Shown here: one piece after another, positions 56,998 to 64,000 of the stretch | Position numbering within the stretch: the first letter of the stretch is position 1 | Layout: every line of letters starts with the position of its first letter | Source: JANNRA01 sp031401035 | GTDB lineage: Bacteria > Desulfobacterota > Binatia > HRBIN30 > CADEER01 | Reading direction: 5' to 3' | DNA: 64,000 bases | Assembly (NCBI GenBank): GCA_031401035.1 | Contig: JANNRA010000035.1 | Coordinates: 28,143 to 92,142, forward strand | Program-made: the position numbers and the translations under genes | The notes under the pieces: model-generated | The model's input: only the letters and a program-made list of their open reading frames with translations | Told to the model about the DNA's origin: nothing | Database searches by the model: none

Positions 56998-57246
56998 TTA
57001 CGAGGCCGCCGGCGCGCTCTCGACAACCGCCTCGACCTTCTTGTCGAACTGCTTCGAGTAGTGATCCGGGCACAGTCCGCGCCGCGAGGGCGCCTTGCCG
57101 CAGCCGGCCTCGTTGCACGAGGTGTGGCGCGGCTTGCCCATCTTGCCCTTGCGCCAGGCACGGTAGTGCCGGTCGCAATAGCCCTTGGCGCGCACGCCCT
57201 TGTCGCAACTCGCCGCCTTGCAGGTGCTGGTCTCGGTCTCGCTCAT
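56998..57246 (-). CDS. Duplicated Cys/His mini-protein (probable metal-binding)
   Basis: An 82-residue basic protein with two near-identical units: Cys9-x4-Cys14-x9-Cys24-x2-His27 and Cys44-x4-Cys49-x9-Cys59-x2-His62, each offset by exactly 35 residues. Both read like GYCDRHYRAW/GLCPDHYSKQF after the third Cys. Such CCCH sets normally bind zinc. A Lys/Arg-rich context suggests nucleic-acid binding. I recognise no named family. It lies 99 bp upstream of rpmH and is divergent from the MoxR gene (123-bp spacer). Confidence 0.8.
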   Translation of the reverse strand: MSETETSTCKAASCDKGVRAKGYCDRHYRAWRKGKMGKPRHTSCNEAGCGKAPSRRGLCPDHYSKQFDKKVEAVVESAPAAS

Positions 57247-57369
57247 GTGCCGTCCTTTGCCCGTCGCGGGTATCGGCCTTGAGTCTCACGTTTGGTGCCG
57301 TGCTGCAAGGCGGGCGTCGCGACGGCCGCGGGCGGCTGCCGCGGTTGACGCCCCGGCGCCGCTGCCCCC

Positions 57370-58260
57370 ATGATCCGCGCCGTGGAGATCACCCGGGAGC
57401 TGATTCGCGACGGGCTGGCGCGCGGGCGGTACATCACGACCGAGGCGGTCGAGACGGTGCTGTACCTGGCGCTGACCCTGGAGAAGCCGCTGCTGACCGA
57501 AGGGCCGGCAGGGGCAGGGAAAACCGAGATCGGCAAGGTGCTGGCCGAGGCCCTGCACGCGGAGTTGATCCGGCTGCAGTGTTACGAGGGCCTCGACGAG
57601 GCGAAGGCGCTCTACGAATGGAACTACCAAAAGCAGCTGCTGCGCATTCAGGCCGATCGCGACCAGGGGCTGTCGGGCGAGGAAGTGACGCAGCACGTCT
57701 TCTCGCGCGACTACCTGCTCGAGCGGCCGCTGCTGCGCGCCGTCACCTCGGCGCGCCGGGTCGTCCTGCTGATCGACGAGATCGACAAGGCCGACGAGGA
57801 GTTCGAGGCCTTTCTGCTCGAGCTGCTGTCGGAGTTTCAGGTGACCATTCCCGAACTCGGCACCATTCGCGCCCAGCACCGGCCGGTGGTGGTGCTGACC
57901 TCCAACCGTGCCCGCGAGCTGTCCGAGGCGCTCAAACGCCGCTGTCTCTACCTGTGGCTCGACTTCCCCGGCATCGACAAGGAACGCGAGATCATCGCGC
58001 TCAAGGTTCCCGACCTCGAGCCGCGCCTGCAGGAGCATGTGGCGCGCTTCGTGCACGCCCTGCGCAAGCTCGACCTGCACAAGGCGCCGAGCATCGCCGA
58101 GACGCTCGACTGGGCGCGGGCGCTGCGGGCGCTGCAGATCCGCGAGCTGAACCCCGCCGCGGTGCGGCAGACACTGAACCTGGTGCTCAAGCACGAGGAG
58201 GATCTGCGCAAGGCCGACGCCAAACTCGGCGCGCTGCTCGCGTCGGCGACGAAGGCCTGA
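57370..58260 (+). CDS. MoxR-family AAA+ ATPase
   Basis: A 296-residue AAA+ protein. Walker A is GPAGAGKTE (45-53) and Walker B is VVLLIDEIDKAD; the sensor segment VVLTSNRARELSEALKRRCLYLWLDFP contains the Arg finger. MoxR proteins act as chaperones that load metals or cofactors in partner enzymes and pair with a VWA protein, which lies just downstream here. The pairing with CoxE-like proteins is best known next to CO dehydrogenase or related oxidases; none is in the window. No strong ribosome site is seen at 57370. Confidence 0.93.
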   Translation: MIRAVEITRELIRDGLARGRYITTEAVETVLYLALTLEKPLLTEGPAGAGKTEIGKVLAEALHAELIRLQCYEGLDEAKALYEWNYQKQLLRIQADRDQGLSGEEVTQHVFSRDYLLERPLLRAVTSARRVVLLIDEIDKADEEFEAFLLELLSEFQVTIPELGTIRAQHRPVVVLTSNRARELSEALKRRCLYLWLDFPGIDKEREIIALKVPDLEPRLQEHVARFVHALRKLDLHKAPSIAETLDWARALRALQIRELNPAAVRQTLNLVLKHEEDLRKADAKLGALLASATKA

Positions 58261-58267
58261 AGAAGAG

Positions 58268-58343
58268 TTCACACGGAGTTACGGAGAAACGGAGAGGATT
58301 CCATCTTGTTGGCCCCCTCCGCTTCTCCGTGGCTCCGTGTGAA
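58268..58343. repeat. Imperfect inverted repeat between moxR and VWA genes
   Basis: Left arm TTCACACGGAGTTACGGAGA (starting 58268) is complementary to the right arm ending TCTCCGTGGCTCCGTGTGAA (58343), with a few mismatches over about 28 bp. The spacer is about 20 bp. This ACACGGAG-ACGGAG type recurs in many bacterial genomes as an intergenic repeat. It could form a large hairpin in the shared transcript. Confidence 0.85.
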
Positions 58344-58358
58344 TCTTGATTTACCGGA

Positions 58359-59456
58359 ATGAAGAATCACCTGCTTGGGTTCTTCGACGCGCTGCGCCAA
58401 GCCGGGCTGGCGCCGTCGCTGGGCGAGACGCTCGATGCCGCCGCGGCCGTGCGCGTCGCCGGAATCGAGAGGCCGGTGTTGCGCGAGGCCCTGGCGGCGG
58501 CGTTGATCAAGGACCACGCCGAGCGGGCGGTGTTCGATGCGACCTTTGATCGCTACTTCGCGCCGCCGGCGGCGCCGGCGCGAGCACGGGGGCTGAAACC
58601 GCCTCGCGAAGGCGAAGGGGCAGGGCGCTTCGGCGAAGCGGCGGGACGCGGGTCGCCGGGTGAGGCGGGGCGCGGCGGACCGCCCAAACGCGAGGACTCG
58701 CGCCAGGCGCCGGAGGCGCGCGAGCGCTCCGCGCAGCGCCTGGCCGAGCGGAAGGCGCTGGCCGAGAAGCCGTTCCGCGCCCTGGATCCGCACGAGGTCG
58801 AGGCGCTCGACGACCTGGTGGCGGCGCTCAGCCGGCGCATCCGGACGCGCGTCGCGCGACGGCGCCGCACGGCCAAACGCGGCCGTGTCGATCTGCGCCG
58901 TACCATCCGCCGCGCGCTGTCGCGCGGCGGCGTGCCGTTGGAGTTGCTGTTTCGGCGCCCGCGGCCGGGGAAGAGCGACCTCGTAGCGCTGGTCGATCTG
59001 TCCTACTCGACCGTCACCGCGGCGGAGTTCCTGCTCGCCCTGCTCGCGCCGGCGCGCACGCACTTCCGCCGCGTGACGCTGCTCGCGTACGTCGATCGCC
59101 CCTGCCCGGTGTCGTTCGAGGGCGGGCACGTGGTGCCGCACGAACCGTTCGACATGAACGCGCGCTCGGACTTCGGCGCCGTGCTGCGCCTGCTCGGCGA
59201 GCGCTATGACGTGGCGCTGAGCCGCAACACGGTGCTGCTGGTGCTCGGCGACGCGCGCAACAACCGACGACCACACCGAGCGGACATCCTGGCGCGGCTG
59301 CAACGCACCGTGCGGCGGGTGGTGTGGCTGAATCCGGAACCGCGCCAACGCTGGGACACGGGCGACAGCGTCATGGCCGCGTATGCGCGCTATGCGGACG
59401 TGGTGCTGGCGGCGTGGAATCCGCGCACGCTGGCGGCGGCGGTGGAGCGGTTGTGA
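58359..59456 (+). CDS. CoxE-like VWA-domain protein
   Basis: A 365-residue protein. The N-terminal helical region (FFDALRQAGLAPSLGETLDA) is typical of CoxE. A low-complexity Arg/Gly/Glu-rich stretch follows (about 70-150). The C-terminal von Willebrand A domain has the metal site DLSYSTVT and a later VLLVLGDARNNRR. It is a partner of the MoxR ATPase, 98 bp upstream in the same direction. The usual client enzymes are absent, so the target is unknown. Confidence 0.9.
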   Translation: MKNHLLGFFDALRQAGLAPSLGETLDAAAAVRVAGIERPVLREALAAALIKDHAERAVFDATFDRYFAPPAAPARARGLKPPREGEGAGRFGEAAGRGSPGEAGRGGPPKREDSRQAPEARERSAQRLAERKALAEKPFRALDPHEVEALDDLVAALSRRIRTRVARRRRTAKRGRVDLRRTIRRALSRGGVPLELLFRRPRPGKSDLVALVDLSYSTVTAAEFLLALLAPARTHFRRVTLLAYVDRPCPVSFEGGHVVPHEPFDMNARSDFGAVLRLLGERYDVALSRNTVLLVLGDARNNRRPHRADILARLQRTVRRVVWLNPEPRQRWDTGDSVMAAYARYADVVLAAWNPRTLAAAVERL

Positions 59457-59614
59457 GACAGGCGGGGATGCCATCCCATGGGATGCGTCGCCCGGCTGCC
59501 CAGAAAGTGGACACGGTGACTGCCGGGCAGGCAGCCGCCGCGCCGATGCGCCGCCGTTGGCGCGCGGCGCGCCAGCGGGGCTGATCTGGCACGCTTCTCG
59601 CCTACGCCCTGTCC

Positions 59615-59714
59615 GCGACTAGGGTTCCGGCCGGCTGTATTCCCGGCGACAGGTCCGAGGGTCGCAATCCGGCCGCCAGGCCGGACACACGGCGGGACAA
59701 AAGCCCGGGAGGAT
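59615..59714 (+). promoter_or_regulatory. Guanidine-I riboswitch (ykkC)
   Basis: The three hallmark elements of the ykkC/guanidine-I class are all present in order and spacing: CTAGGGTTCCG (59619-59629), GGTCCGAG (59652-59659) and ACGGCGGGACAAAAGCCCGGG ending at 59709, split here as ACGGCGGGACA (59689-59699) and AAAGCCCGGGAG (59700-59711). A GC-rich variable stem (CCGGCC...GGCCGG, about 59669-59684) lies between. It precedes the transporter start codon by about 100 nt. The rest of the 59457-59816 spacer holds no gene. Confidence 0.95.
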
Positions 59715-59816
59715 GATCGGGGGGACGTTGGGACCTCTGGCCGGACCTCCGTCGACGAGGCCCCGCCGGGCCCGGCATCTCCAAGGCGCAACACGCAACC
59801 AATGGGAGGTGCTCAG

Positions 59817-60884
59817 ATGTTGACGACGACCACGCGCGCAATCGCCATCGCAACGACCCTGCTGGCCATCGCGGCCGGCGGCGCCGGCGCGGCCGAGAAG
59901 AAGGAATTCACGCTGGCGTGGACGATCTACGCCGGCTGGATGCCGTGGCCGTACGCGGCCGACTCCGGCATCGTGAAGAAGTGGGCCGACAAGTACGGCA
60001 TCAAGATCACGGTCACTCAGATCAACGACTACGTCGAGTCGATCAATCAGTACACGGCTGGGAAGTTCGACGCCGTCACCGTGACCAACATGGATACGTT
60101 GACCATTCCCGCCGCCGGCGGCGTCGACAGCACGGCGCTGATCATCGGCGACTACTCGAACGGCAACGACGGCATCGTCCTCAAGAAGGGCGACAAGCTC
60201 GAGGACATCAAGGGCCGCAAGGTGAATCTGGTCGAGCTGTCGGTCTCGCACTACCTGCTGGCGCGCGGGCTGGAGTCGGTGAAGCTGAGCGAGAAGGACG
60301 TCACGGTGGTGAACACCTCCGATGCCGACATCGTCTCCGCCTTCGCCTCGCCCGACGTCACCGCCGTGGTGCCGTGGAACCCGCAGCTGAGCGAGATCCT
60401 CAAGATGCCGGGCGCCAAGCAGGTGTTCTCCTCGCAGCAGATTCCCGGCGAGATCCTCGACCTGGCGGTGGTGAACACCGCGGTGCTGAAGGACAATCCG
60501 GCCTTCGGCAAGGCGCTGGTCGGCGCCTGGTTCGAGACCCTGGCGCTGATGCGCCAGGACGACGCCGCCGGCAAGGCGGCGCGCGAGGCGATGGGCAAGC
60601 TGTCGGGCACGACCCTCGAGGGCTTCGACGCGCAGTTGAAGACGACGTTCATGTACTACACGCCGGCCGCGGCGGTGGCCTTCGCGAAGAGCCCCGAGCT
60701 GCGCAAGACGACCGACCTGGTGCGGACCTTCTCGTTCGAGCACGGCCTGCTCGGCGAGGGCGCCAAGAGCAAGGACGCCGTCGGCATCGCCTTTCCCGGC
60801 GGCGAGGTGCTGGGCAGCAAGGACAACGTGAAGATGCGGTTCGATGCCGAGTTCATGGGCCTGGCGGCGGACGGCAAGCTCTGA
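59817..60884 (+). CDS. ABC transporter substrate-binding protein, guanidine/urea-associated
   Basis: A 355-residue exported binding protein. The start follows GGGAGG at 59804-59809 and opens a signal peptide ending near AGAGAA. The body resembles the taurine/nitrate-type (NMT1-like) binding proteins of the UCA-associated class, with FTLAWTIYAGWMPWPYAADSG at about residues 30-50, QINDYVESINQYTAGKFDAVTVTNMD and VNLVELSVSHYLLARGLE. First gene after the guanidine-I riboswitch. Known relatives are named putative urea transporters, but the riboswitch points to guanidine as ligand. Confidence 0.93.
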   Translation: MLTTTTRAIAIATTLLAIAAGGAGAAEKKEFTLAWTIYAGWMPWPYAADSGIVKKWADKYGIKITVTQINDYVESINQYTAGKFDAVTVTNMDTLTIPAAGGVDSTALIIGDYSNGNDGIVLKKGDKLEDIKGRKVNLVELSVSHYLLARGLESVKLSEKDVTVVNTSDADIVSAFASPDVTAVVPWNPQLSEILKMPGAKQVFSSQQIPGEILDLAVVNTAVLKDNPAFGKALVGAWFETLALMRQDDAAGKAAREAMGKLSGTTLEGFDAQLKTTFMYYTPAAAVAFAKSPELRKTTDLVRTFSFEHGLLGEGAKSKDAVGIAFPGGEVLGSKDNVKMRFDAEFMGLAADGKL

Positions 60885-60935
60885 CGCCGGCCGTCCCCGG
60901 GCCGCGGCGGGCACGCCGGAGCACCAAGCAGGAGC

Positions 60936-61760
60936 ATGATGTCGCGACGCCTCATCAATCAGCGGCCGGGCCGCGCCGGGATCATCTATCTCGGCGCGCT
61001 GCCGTTCCTGCTCCTGCTCCTCCTCTACGCCTTCGCCTCGGCGGCGCGGCGGGCGGAGAACCCCACCGACAAGCTGCTGCCCGGCGCGGCGGCGCTGGCC
61101 GAGGCCGTGCGGCGCGTCGCCTTCGAGCCCGACAAGCGCACCGGGCAGATCATCCTGTGGTCCGATACCGCCGCCAGCCTCACCCGCCTCGCGCTCGGGC
61201 TGGCGGCGGCCACCACCATCGCCTTCGTCGGCGGCCTCGCCAACGGCATCATCCCCTACGTGCGCGCCGGTCTGTCGCCGTTCGTCGCGGTCCTGTCGAT
61301 GGTGCCGCCGATGGCGATTCTGCCGATCCTCTTCATCGTCTTCGGCCTCGGCGAACTGTCGAAGGTGATGCTGATCATCATCGGCGTCGCGCCGTGCCTG
61401 CTGCGCGACATGCAGTTGCGCGTCGAGGAGCTGCCGGGCGAACAGCTGATCAAGGCGCAGACCCTCGGCGCCTCGAGCTGGCAGGTGATCACCCGCGTCG
61501 TGGCGCCGCAGATGCTGCCGCGGCTGCTCGACAGCGTCCGTCTGCAGCTGGGACCGGCCTGGCTGTTCCTCATCTCCGCCGAGGCGATCGCCGCCGAACA
61601 GGGGCTCGGCTACCGCATCTTCCTCGTCCGCCGCTATCTGGCGATGGACGTCATCCTGCCCTACGTCGCCTGGATCACCTTTCTCGCCTTCCTCGCCGAT
61701 TTCGTCCTGCGGCGGCTGAATCGGCGCTGCTTCCCGTGGTTGTACATGAGTCGCGCATGA
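60936..61760 (+). CDS. ABC transporter permease
   Basis: A 274-residue inner-membrane permease with about six helices. The EAA loop is QTLGASSWQVITRVVAPQMLPR, where it should contact the ATPase. N-terminal part: IIYLGALPFLLLLLLYAFAS. The first ATG (60936) is 2 nt after GGAGC; the second (60939) is better spaced. It overlaps the ATPase start by 4 nt. Confidence 0.93.
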   Translation: MMSRRLINQRPGRAGIIYLGALPFLLLLLLYAFASAARRAENPTDKLLPGAAALAEAVRRVAFEPDKRTGQIILWSDTAASLTRLALGLAAATTIAFVGGLANGIIPYVRAGLSPFVAVLSMVPPMAILPILFIVFGLGELSKVMLIIIGVAPCLLRDMQLRVEELPGEQLIKAQTLGASSWQVITRVVAPQMLPRLLDSVRLQLGPAWLFLISAEAIAAEQGLGYRIFLVRRYLAMDVILPYVAWITFLAFLADFVLRRLNRRCFPWLYMSRA

Positions 61761-62503
61761 CGCAGGTCAGCATCCGCAACCTCTGGAAGAGCTACGGCGA
61801 CCAGGTGGTGCTCGAACGCATCAATCTCGAGGTCGCGCCGCGCTCATTCGTCGCGCTGGTCGGTCCGTCCGGCTGCGGCAAGTCGACCTTCCTGCGCATG
61901 CTGCTCAGCCAGGAGACGCCGTCGAAGGGGGAGATCCTCGTCGACGGGCAGCCGCTCGCCCCCGAGCCGACGCCCGAACGCGGCGTCGTCTTCCAGCGCT
62001 ACTCGGTGTTCCCCAACCTCACCGTGCTCGGCAACGTCGCGCTCGGCCTCGAGGTCGCCGGCGCACCCGTGCTCGGCCGCCTGTTCGGTGCGGCGCGCCG
62101 CGCCGCGCATGAGCGCTGTCGCGAGATCCTCGCCCACGTCGGCCTCGACGGCGCCCACGACAAGTATCCGGCGCAACTGTCCGGCGGCATGCAGCAGCGT
62201 CTCGCCATCGCCCAGACGCTGATCAAGCAGCCCAAGGTGCTGCTCCTCGACGAGCCCTTCGGCGCGCTCGACCCGGGCATCCGCGCCGACATGCACGAGC
62301 TCATGCTGCGTCTGTTCGCCGAGACCGGTATGACCGTGTTCATGGTCACCCACGATCTGCGCGAAGCATTCCTGCTCGGCACCCGCGTCGTCTCCTTCGA
62401 TCGCACCCGCAGCCGCGGCGAGGAGCGCGAGGTGTACGGCGCCACGATCACGTTCGACATTCCCGTGCACCGCACCGGAGCCGCCCGCCAGGTGGCGGCG
62501 TGA
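61757..62503 (+). CDS. ABC transporter ATP-binding protein
   Basis: A 248-residue ATPase. Walker A GPSGCGKST, Q-loop VFQRYSVFPNL, signature LSGGMQQRLAIAQ, Walker B VLLLDEPFGALD and switch VTHDLREA are all intact. It resembles the taurine/nitrate (TauB/SsuB) group. ATGA overlap with the permease; its stop overlaps the next gene in GTGA. Confidence 0.96.
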   Translation: MTQVSIRNLWKSYGDQVVLERINLEVAPRSFVALVGPSGCGKSTFLRMLLSQETPSKGEILVDGQPLAPEPTPERGVVFQRYSVFPNLTVLGNVALGLEVAGAPVLGRLFGAARRAAHERCREILAHVGLDGAHDKYPAQLSGGMQQRLAIAQTLIKQPKVLLLDEPFGALDPGIRADMHELMLRLFAETGMTVFMVTHDLREAFLLGTRVVSFDRTRSRGEEREVYGATITFDIPVHRTGAARQVAA

Positions 62504-63282
62504 GCGCGCCGGTCCTCGGCGACGACGCGCTGGCGGGCGGCACGCACTGGTCGTTCGTGGTGCGGCGCGGCCTGACGCTGCGCCTCGTCGACATCGCCGG
62601 CGGCGCCAACGTCGGCATGCTCTTCTACAACCCCGCCAATCCACTCGAGCGCTACAACGCGCCCGACACGCTGAAGTGCCAGCATACGTTCAAGCTGACG
62701 CGCGGCCACTGCCTGTACTCCGACATGGGCCGCATCTTCTGCTCGATCGTCGCCGACGACGTCGGCTGGCACGACACCGTCGGCGGCAATTCGACGCGTG
62801 CCATGGTCGCGGAGCGCTGGGGCGAGCGGAGCTACCAGGCGCACCGCAACGACTGGACGCTGAACGGGCATGACAGTTTTCTGATCGAGGCCGGCAAGTA
62901 CGGTCTCGGCCGCCGCGACCTCGCCGCCAACGTGAACTGGTTCAGCAAGCTCGCGGTGCGCGACGACGGCGGTCTCGTCTTCGATCCCGCCAACTCGCGC
63001 CCCGGCGCGCAGGTCGATCTGCGCTTCGAGATGGAGACGCTGGTGCTGCTGCATACCTGCCCGCACCCGCTCGATCCGTCGCCGACCTATCCACGCCGGC
63101 CGGTGCGCTACCAGCTCTTCGCCGCGGCGCCGGTGGCCGATGACGACTTCTGTCGCACGTCTCGTCCCGAGAACATGCGCGGCTTCGAGAACACCCGCCT
63201 GTATCATCTTGGGCTCGAAGTCGGCGCCACGCCTCTTGGCCTCGGAGGCGGCGCCACGCCGCCGGTGGGCTTCGCAGGATGA
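62500..63282 (+). CDS. DUF1989 protein, urea-carboxylase-associated type 1
   Basis: A 260-residue DUF1989 protein starting at GTG. Family marks are TLRLVDIAGGANVGMLFYNPANPLERYNAPDTLKCQH near the start (residues about 25-62), then DTVGGNSTRAM, and an N-VNWFSKLAV segment. In known guanidine-degrading operons the two DUF1989 proteins form the carboxyguanidine deiminase, which removes ammonia from carboxyguanidine. The first 230 residues look normal. The C-terminal tail (TPLGLGGGATPPVGFAG) is unusual in Gly content. GTG overlaps the ATPase stop; the stop overlaps the next ATG by 4 nt. Confidence 0.9.
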   Translation: MSAPVLGDDALAGGTHWSFVVRRGLTLRLVDIAGGANVGMLFYNPANPLERYNAPDTLKCQHTFKLTRGHCLYSDMGRIFCSIVADDVGWHDTVGGNSTRAMVAERWGERSYQAHRNDWTLNGHDSFLIEAGKYGLGRRDLAANVNWFSKLAVRDDGGLVFDPANSRPGAQVDLRFEMETLVLLHTCPHPLDPSPTYPRRPVRYQLFAAAPVADDDFCRTSRPENMRGFENTRLYHLGLEVGATPLGLGGGATPPVGFAG

Positions 63283-63914
63283 TCGTTGAGAGCAGCCTCG
63301 ATCCCGCCACGGCGGCGTATCGCCGCGTCGTCGGCGCCGGCGATTACTGGGTCCACCGCGTGGCGCGCGGCCGGCACCTGCGCCTGGTCGACCTCGAGGG
63401 CAACCAGGCTGCCGACACGCTCTTCTACTGCGCCGAGGATCCGAGCGAGCGCTACAGCGCCGTCGACACCATCCGCGCGCAGCGCAACGTCTACCTCGGC
63501 GTCGGGACGGTGCTGCGCTCGACCCTCGATCGCGCCATGCTGACGATCGTCGCCGACACCGTCGGCCGCCACGACACGCTCGGCGGCGCCTGCGCCACCG
63601 AGTCGAACACCGTCCGCTACGGGCTCGAGAAGAAGACCATGCACGCCTGCCGCGACAGCTGGCTGCTCGCCGTCGGCGAACATCCCGAGCTCGGTCTCTG
63701 CAAGCGCGACCTGACCCACAACATCAACTTCTTCATGAACGTGCCGGTCACCCCCGACGGCGGCCTCACCTTCGCCAATGGCGTCTCCGGCCCCGGCAAG
63801 TACGTCGAGCTGCGCGCCGAGATGGACGTCCTGGCGCTGGTCTCGAACTGCCCGCAGCTCAACAACCCCTGCAACGCCTACAACCCGACGCCGATCGAAG
63901 TGTTGATCTTCTGA
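63279..63914 (+). CDS. DUF1989 protein, urea-carboxylase-associated type 2
   Basis: A 211-residue DUF1989 protein and the likely second subunit of the same deiminase. Marks: LRLVDLEGNQAADTLFYCAEDPSERYSAVDTI (residues about 31-62), GGACATESNTVRYGLEKKTMHACRD, HNINFFMNVPVTPDGGLTF and the ending VSNCPQLNNPCNAYNPTPI. Cys residues here may bind a metal. It is translationally coupled to the first DUF1989 gene. No carboxylase gene starts in the last 86 bp of the window. Confidence 0.92.
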   Translation: MIVESSLDPATAAYRRVVGAGDYWVHRVARGRHLRLVDLEGNQAADTLFYCAEDPSERYSAVDTIRAQRNVYLGVGTVLRSTLDRAMLTIVADTVGRHDTLGGACATESNTVRYGLEKKTMHACRDSWLLAVGEHPELGLCKRDLTHNINFFMNVPVTPDGGLTFANGVSGPGKYVELRAEMDVLALVSNCPQLNNPCNAYNPTPIEVLIF

Positions 63915-63944
63915 TGTCCGCGATCCCCCGCTGGGTCTGGTCTT

Positions 63945-63974
63945 CCCTGGAGGGCGCCGCCCCGTCGGCGCCGG
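63945..63974 (+). repeat. 30-bp dispersed repeat, copy B
   Basis: Matches the minus-strand copy at 29283-29312 at 28 of 30 positions. It lies just after the second DUF1989 gene, within a frame opened at 63914 that otherwise has no family similarity. Confidence 0.75.
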
Positions 63975-64000
63975 GTGGAGGGGACGCGCGCGGCGCCATT

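Noticed and set aside
63914..64000. An open frame beginning at the second DUF1989 stop and running off the edge.
   Set aside because: It contains the dispersed repeat, lacks similarity to a carboxylase, and is too short to judge.

Overview
The window is a GC-rich (visibly well above 60 percent G+C), gene-dense piece of a bacterial chromosome around the replication-origin gene neighbourhood. I see no rRNA, tRNA, CRISPR array or intact insertion sequence. The F1 ATP synthase cluster with both b and b' subunits, F0 a/c genes at a separate locus, a bactofilin beside parAB, and a dockerin-repeat secreted protein suggest a deltaproteobacterium-like lineage, possibly Candidatus Binatota/Binatia. That placement is inference, not shown by any marker phylogeny here.

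Layout. 1-6.2 kb: an arylsulfatase cut by the window edge, an M20 amidohydrolase, a HEAT-repeat membrane protein, and leuCD. 6.2-10.15 kb: accessory patchwork bounded on the right by a 78-bp remnant of a leuD 3' end. It holds a DUF1566 secreted protein between two 71-bp direct repeats, an antitoxin with a truncated MazF/PemK toxin, and two non-coding gaps. 10.15-14.7 kb: DUF971 protein, acetyltransferase, sulfotransferase, TPR protein, binding-protein-like lipoprotein, and an orphan parB. 14.7-17.9 kb (minus strand): hemL-atpZ-atpI-atpB-atpE, ending in a textbook intrinsic terminator. 18.2-26.0 kb (plus strand): dnaA, a probable oriC spacer, dnaN, gyrB, gyrA, with recF absent. 26.0-40.8 kb: mixed functions, including a GluR0-like ligand-gated channel, a membrane-anchored Fe-S aldo/keto reductase, LOG protein, acyl-CoA ligase, a DUF255 thioredoxin-domain protein, nitroreductase, antiporter, O-methyltransferase, parvulin, DUF3604 lipoprotein, and a cohesin/dockerin-like protein. 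40.8-46.7 kb (minus): atpC-D-G-A-H-F-F'. 46.8-56.9 kb (minus): bactofilin, parB, parA, rsmG, mnmG, mnmE, jag, yidC, yidD, rnpA, rpmH, interrupted by one plus-strand LAGLIDADG-like gene. 57-59.5 kb: a Cys/His duplicated mini-protein and a MoxR/CoxE-VWA pair. 59.6-63.9 kb: a guanidine-I (ykkC) riboswitch followed by an ABC transporter and two DUF1989 proteins.

Functional reading. The dnaA-dnaN-gyrBA cluster and the rpmH-to-parAB cluster normally diverge from one origin. Here they point toward each other across about 15 kb, so the locus has been rearranged. The two ATP synthase loci together supply a complete proton-type enzyme. The last operon is best read as guanidine import and breakdown, not urea use: a clear guanidine-I riboswitch precedes the transporter annotated elsewhere as urea-carboxylase-associated, and the two DUF1989 genes correspond to the carboxyguanidine deiminase subunits. 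The carboxylase and hydrolase would be expected beyond the right edge.
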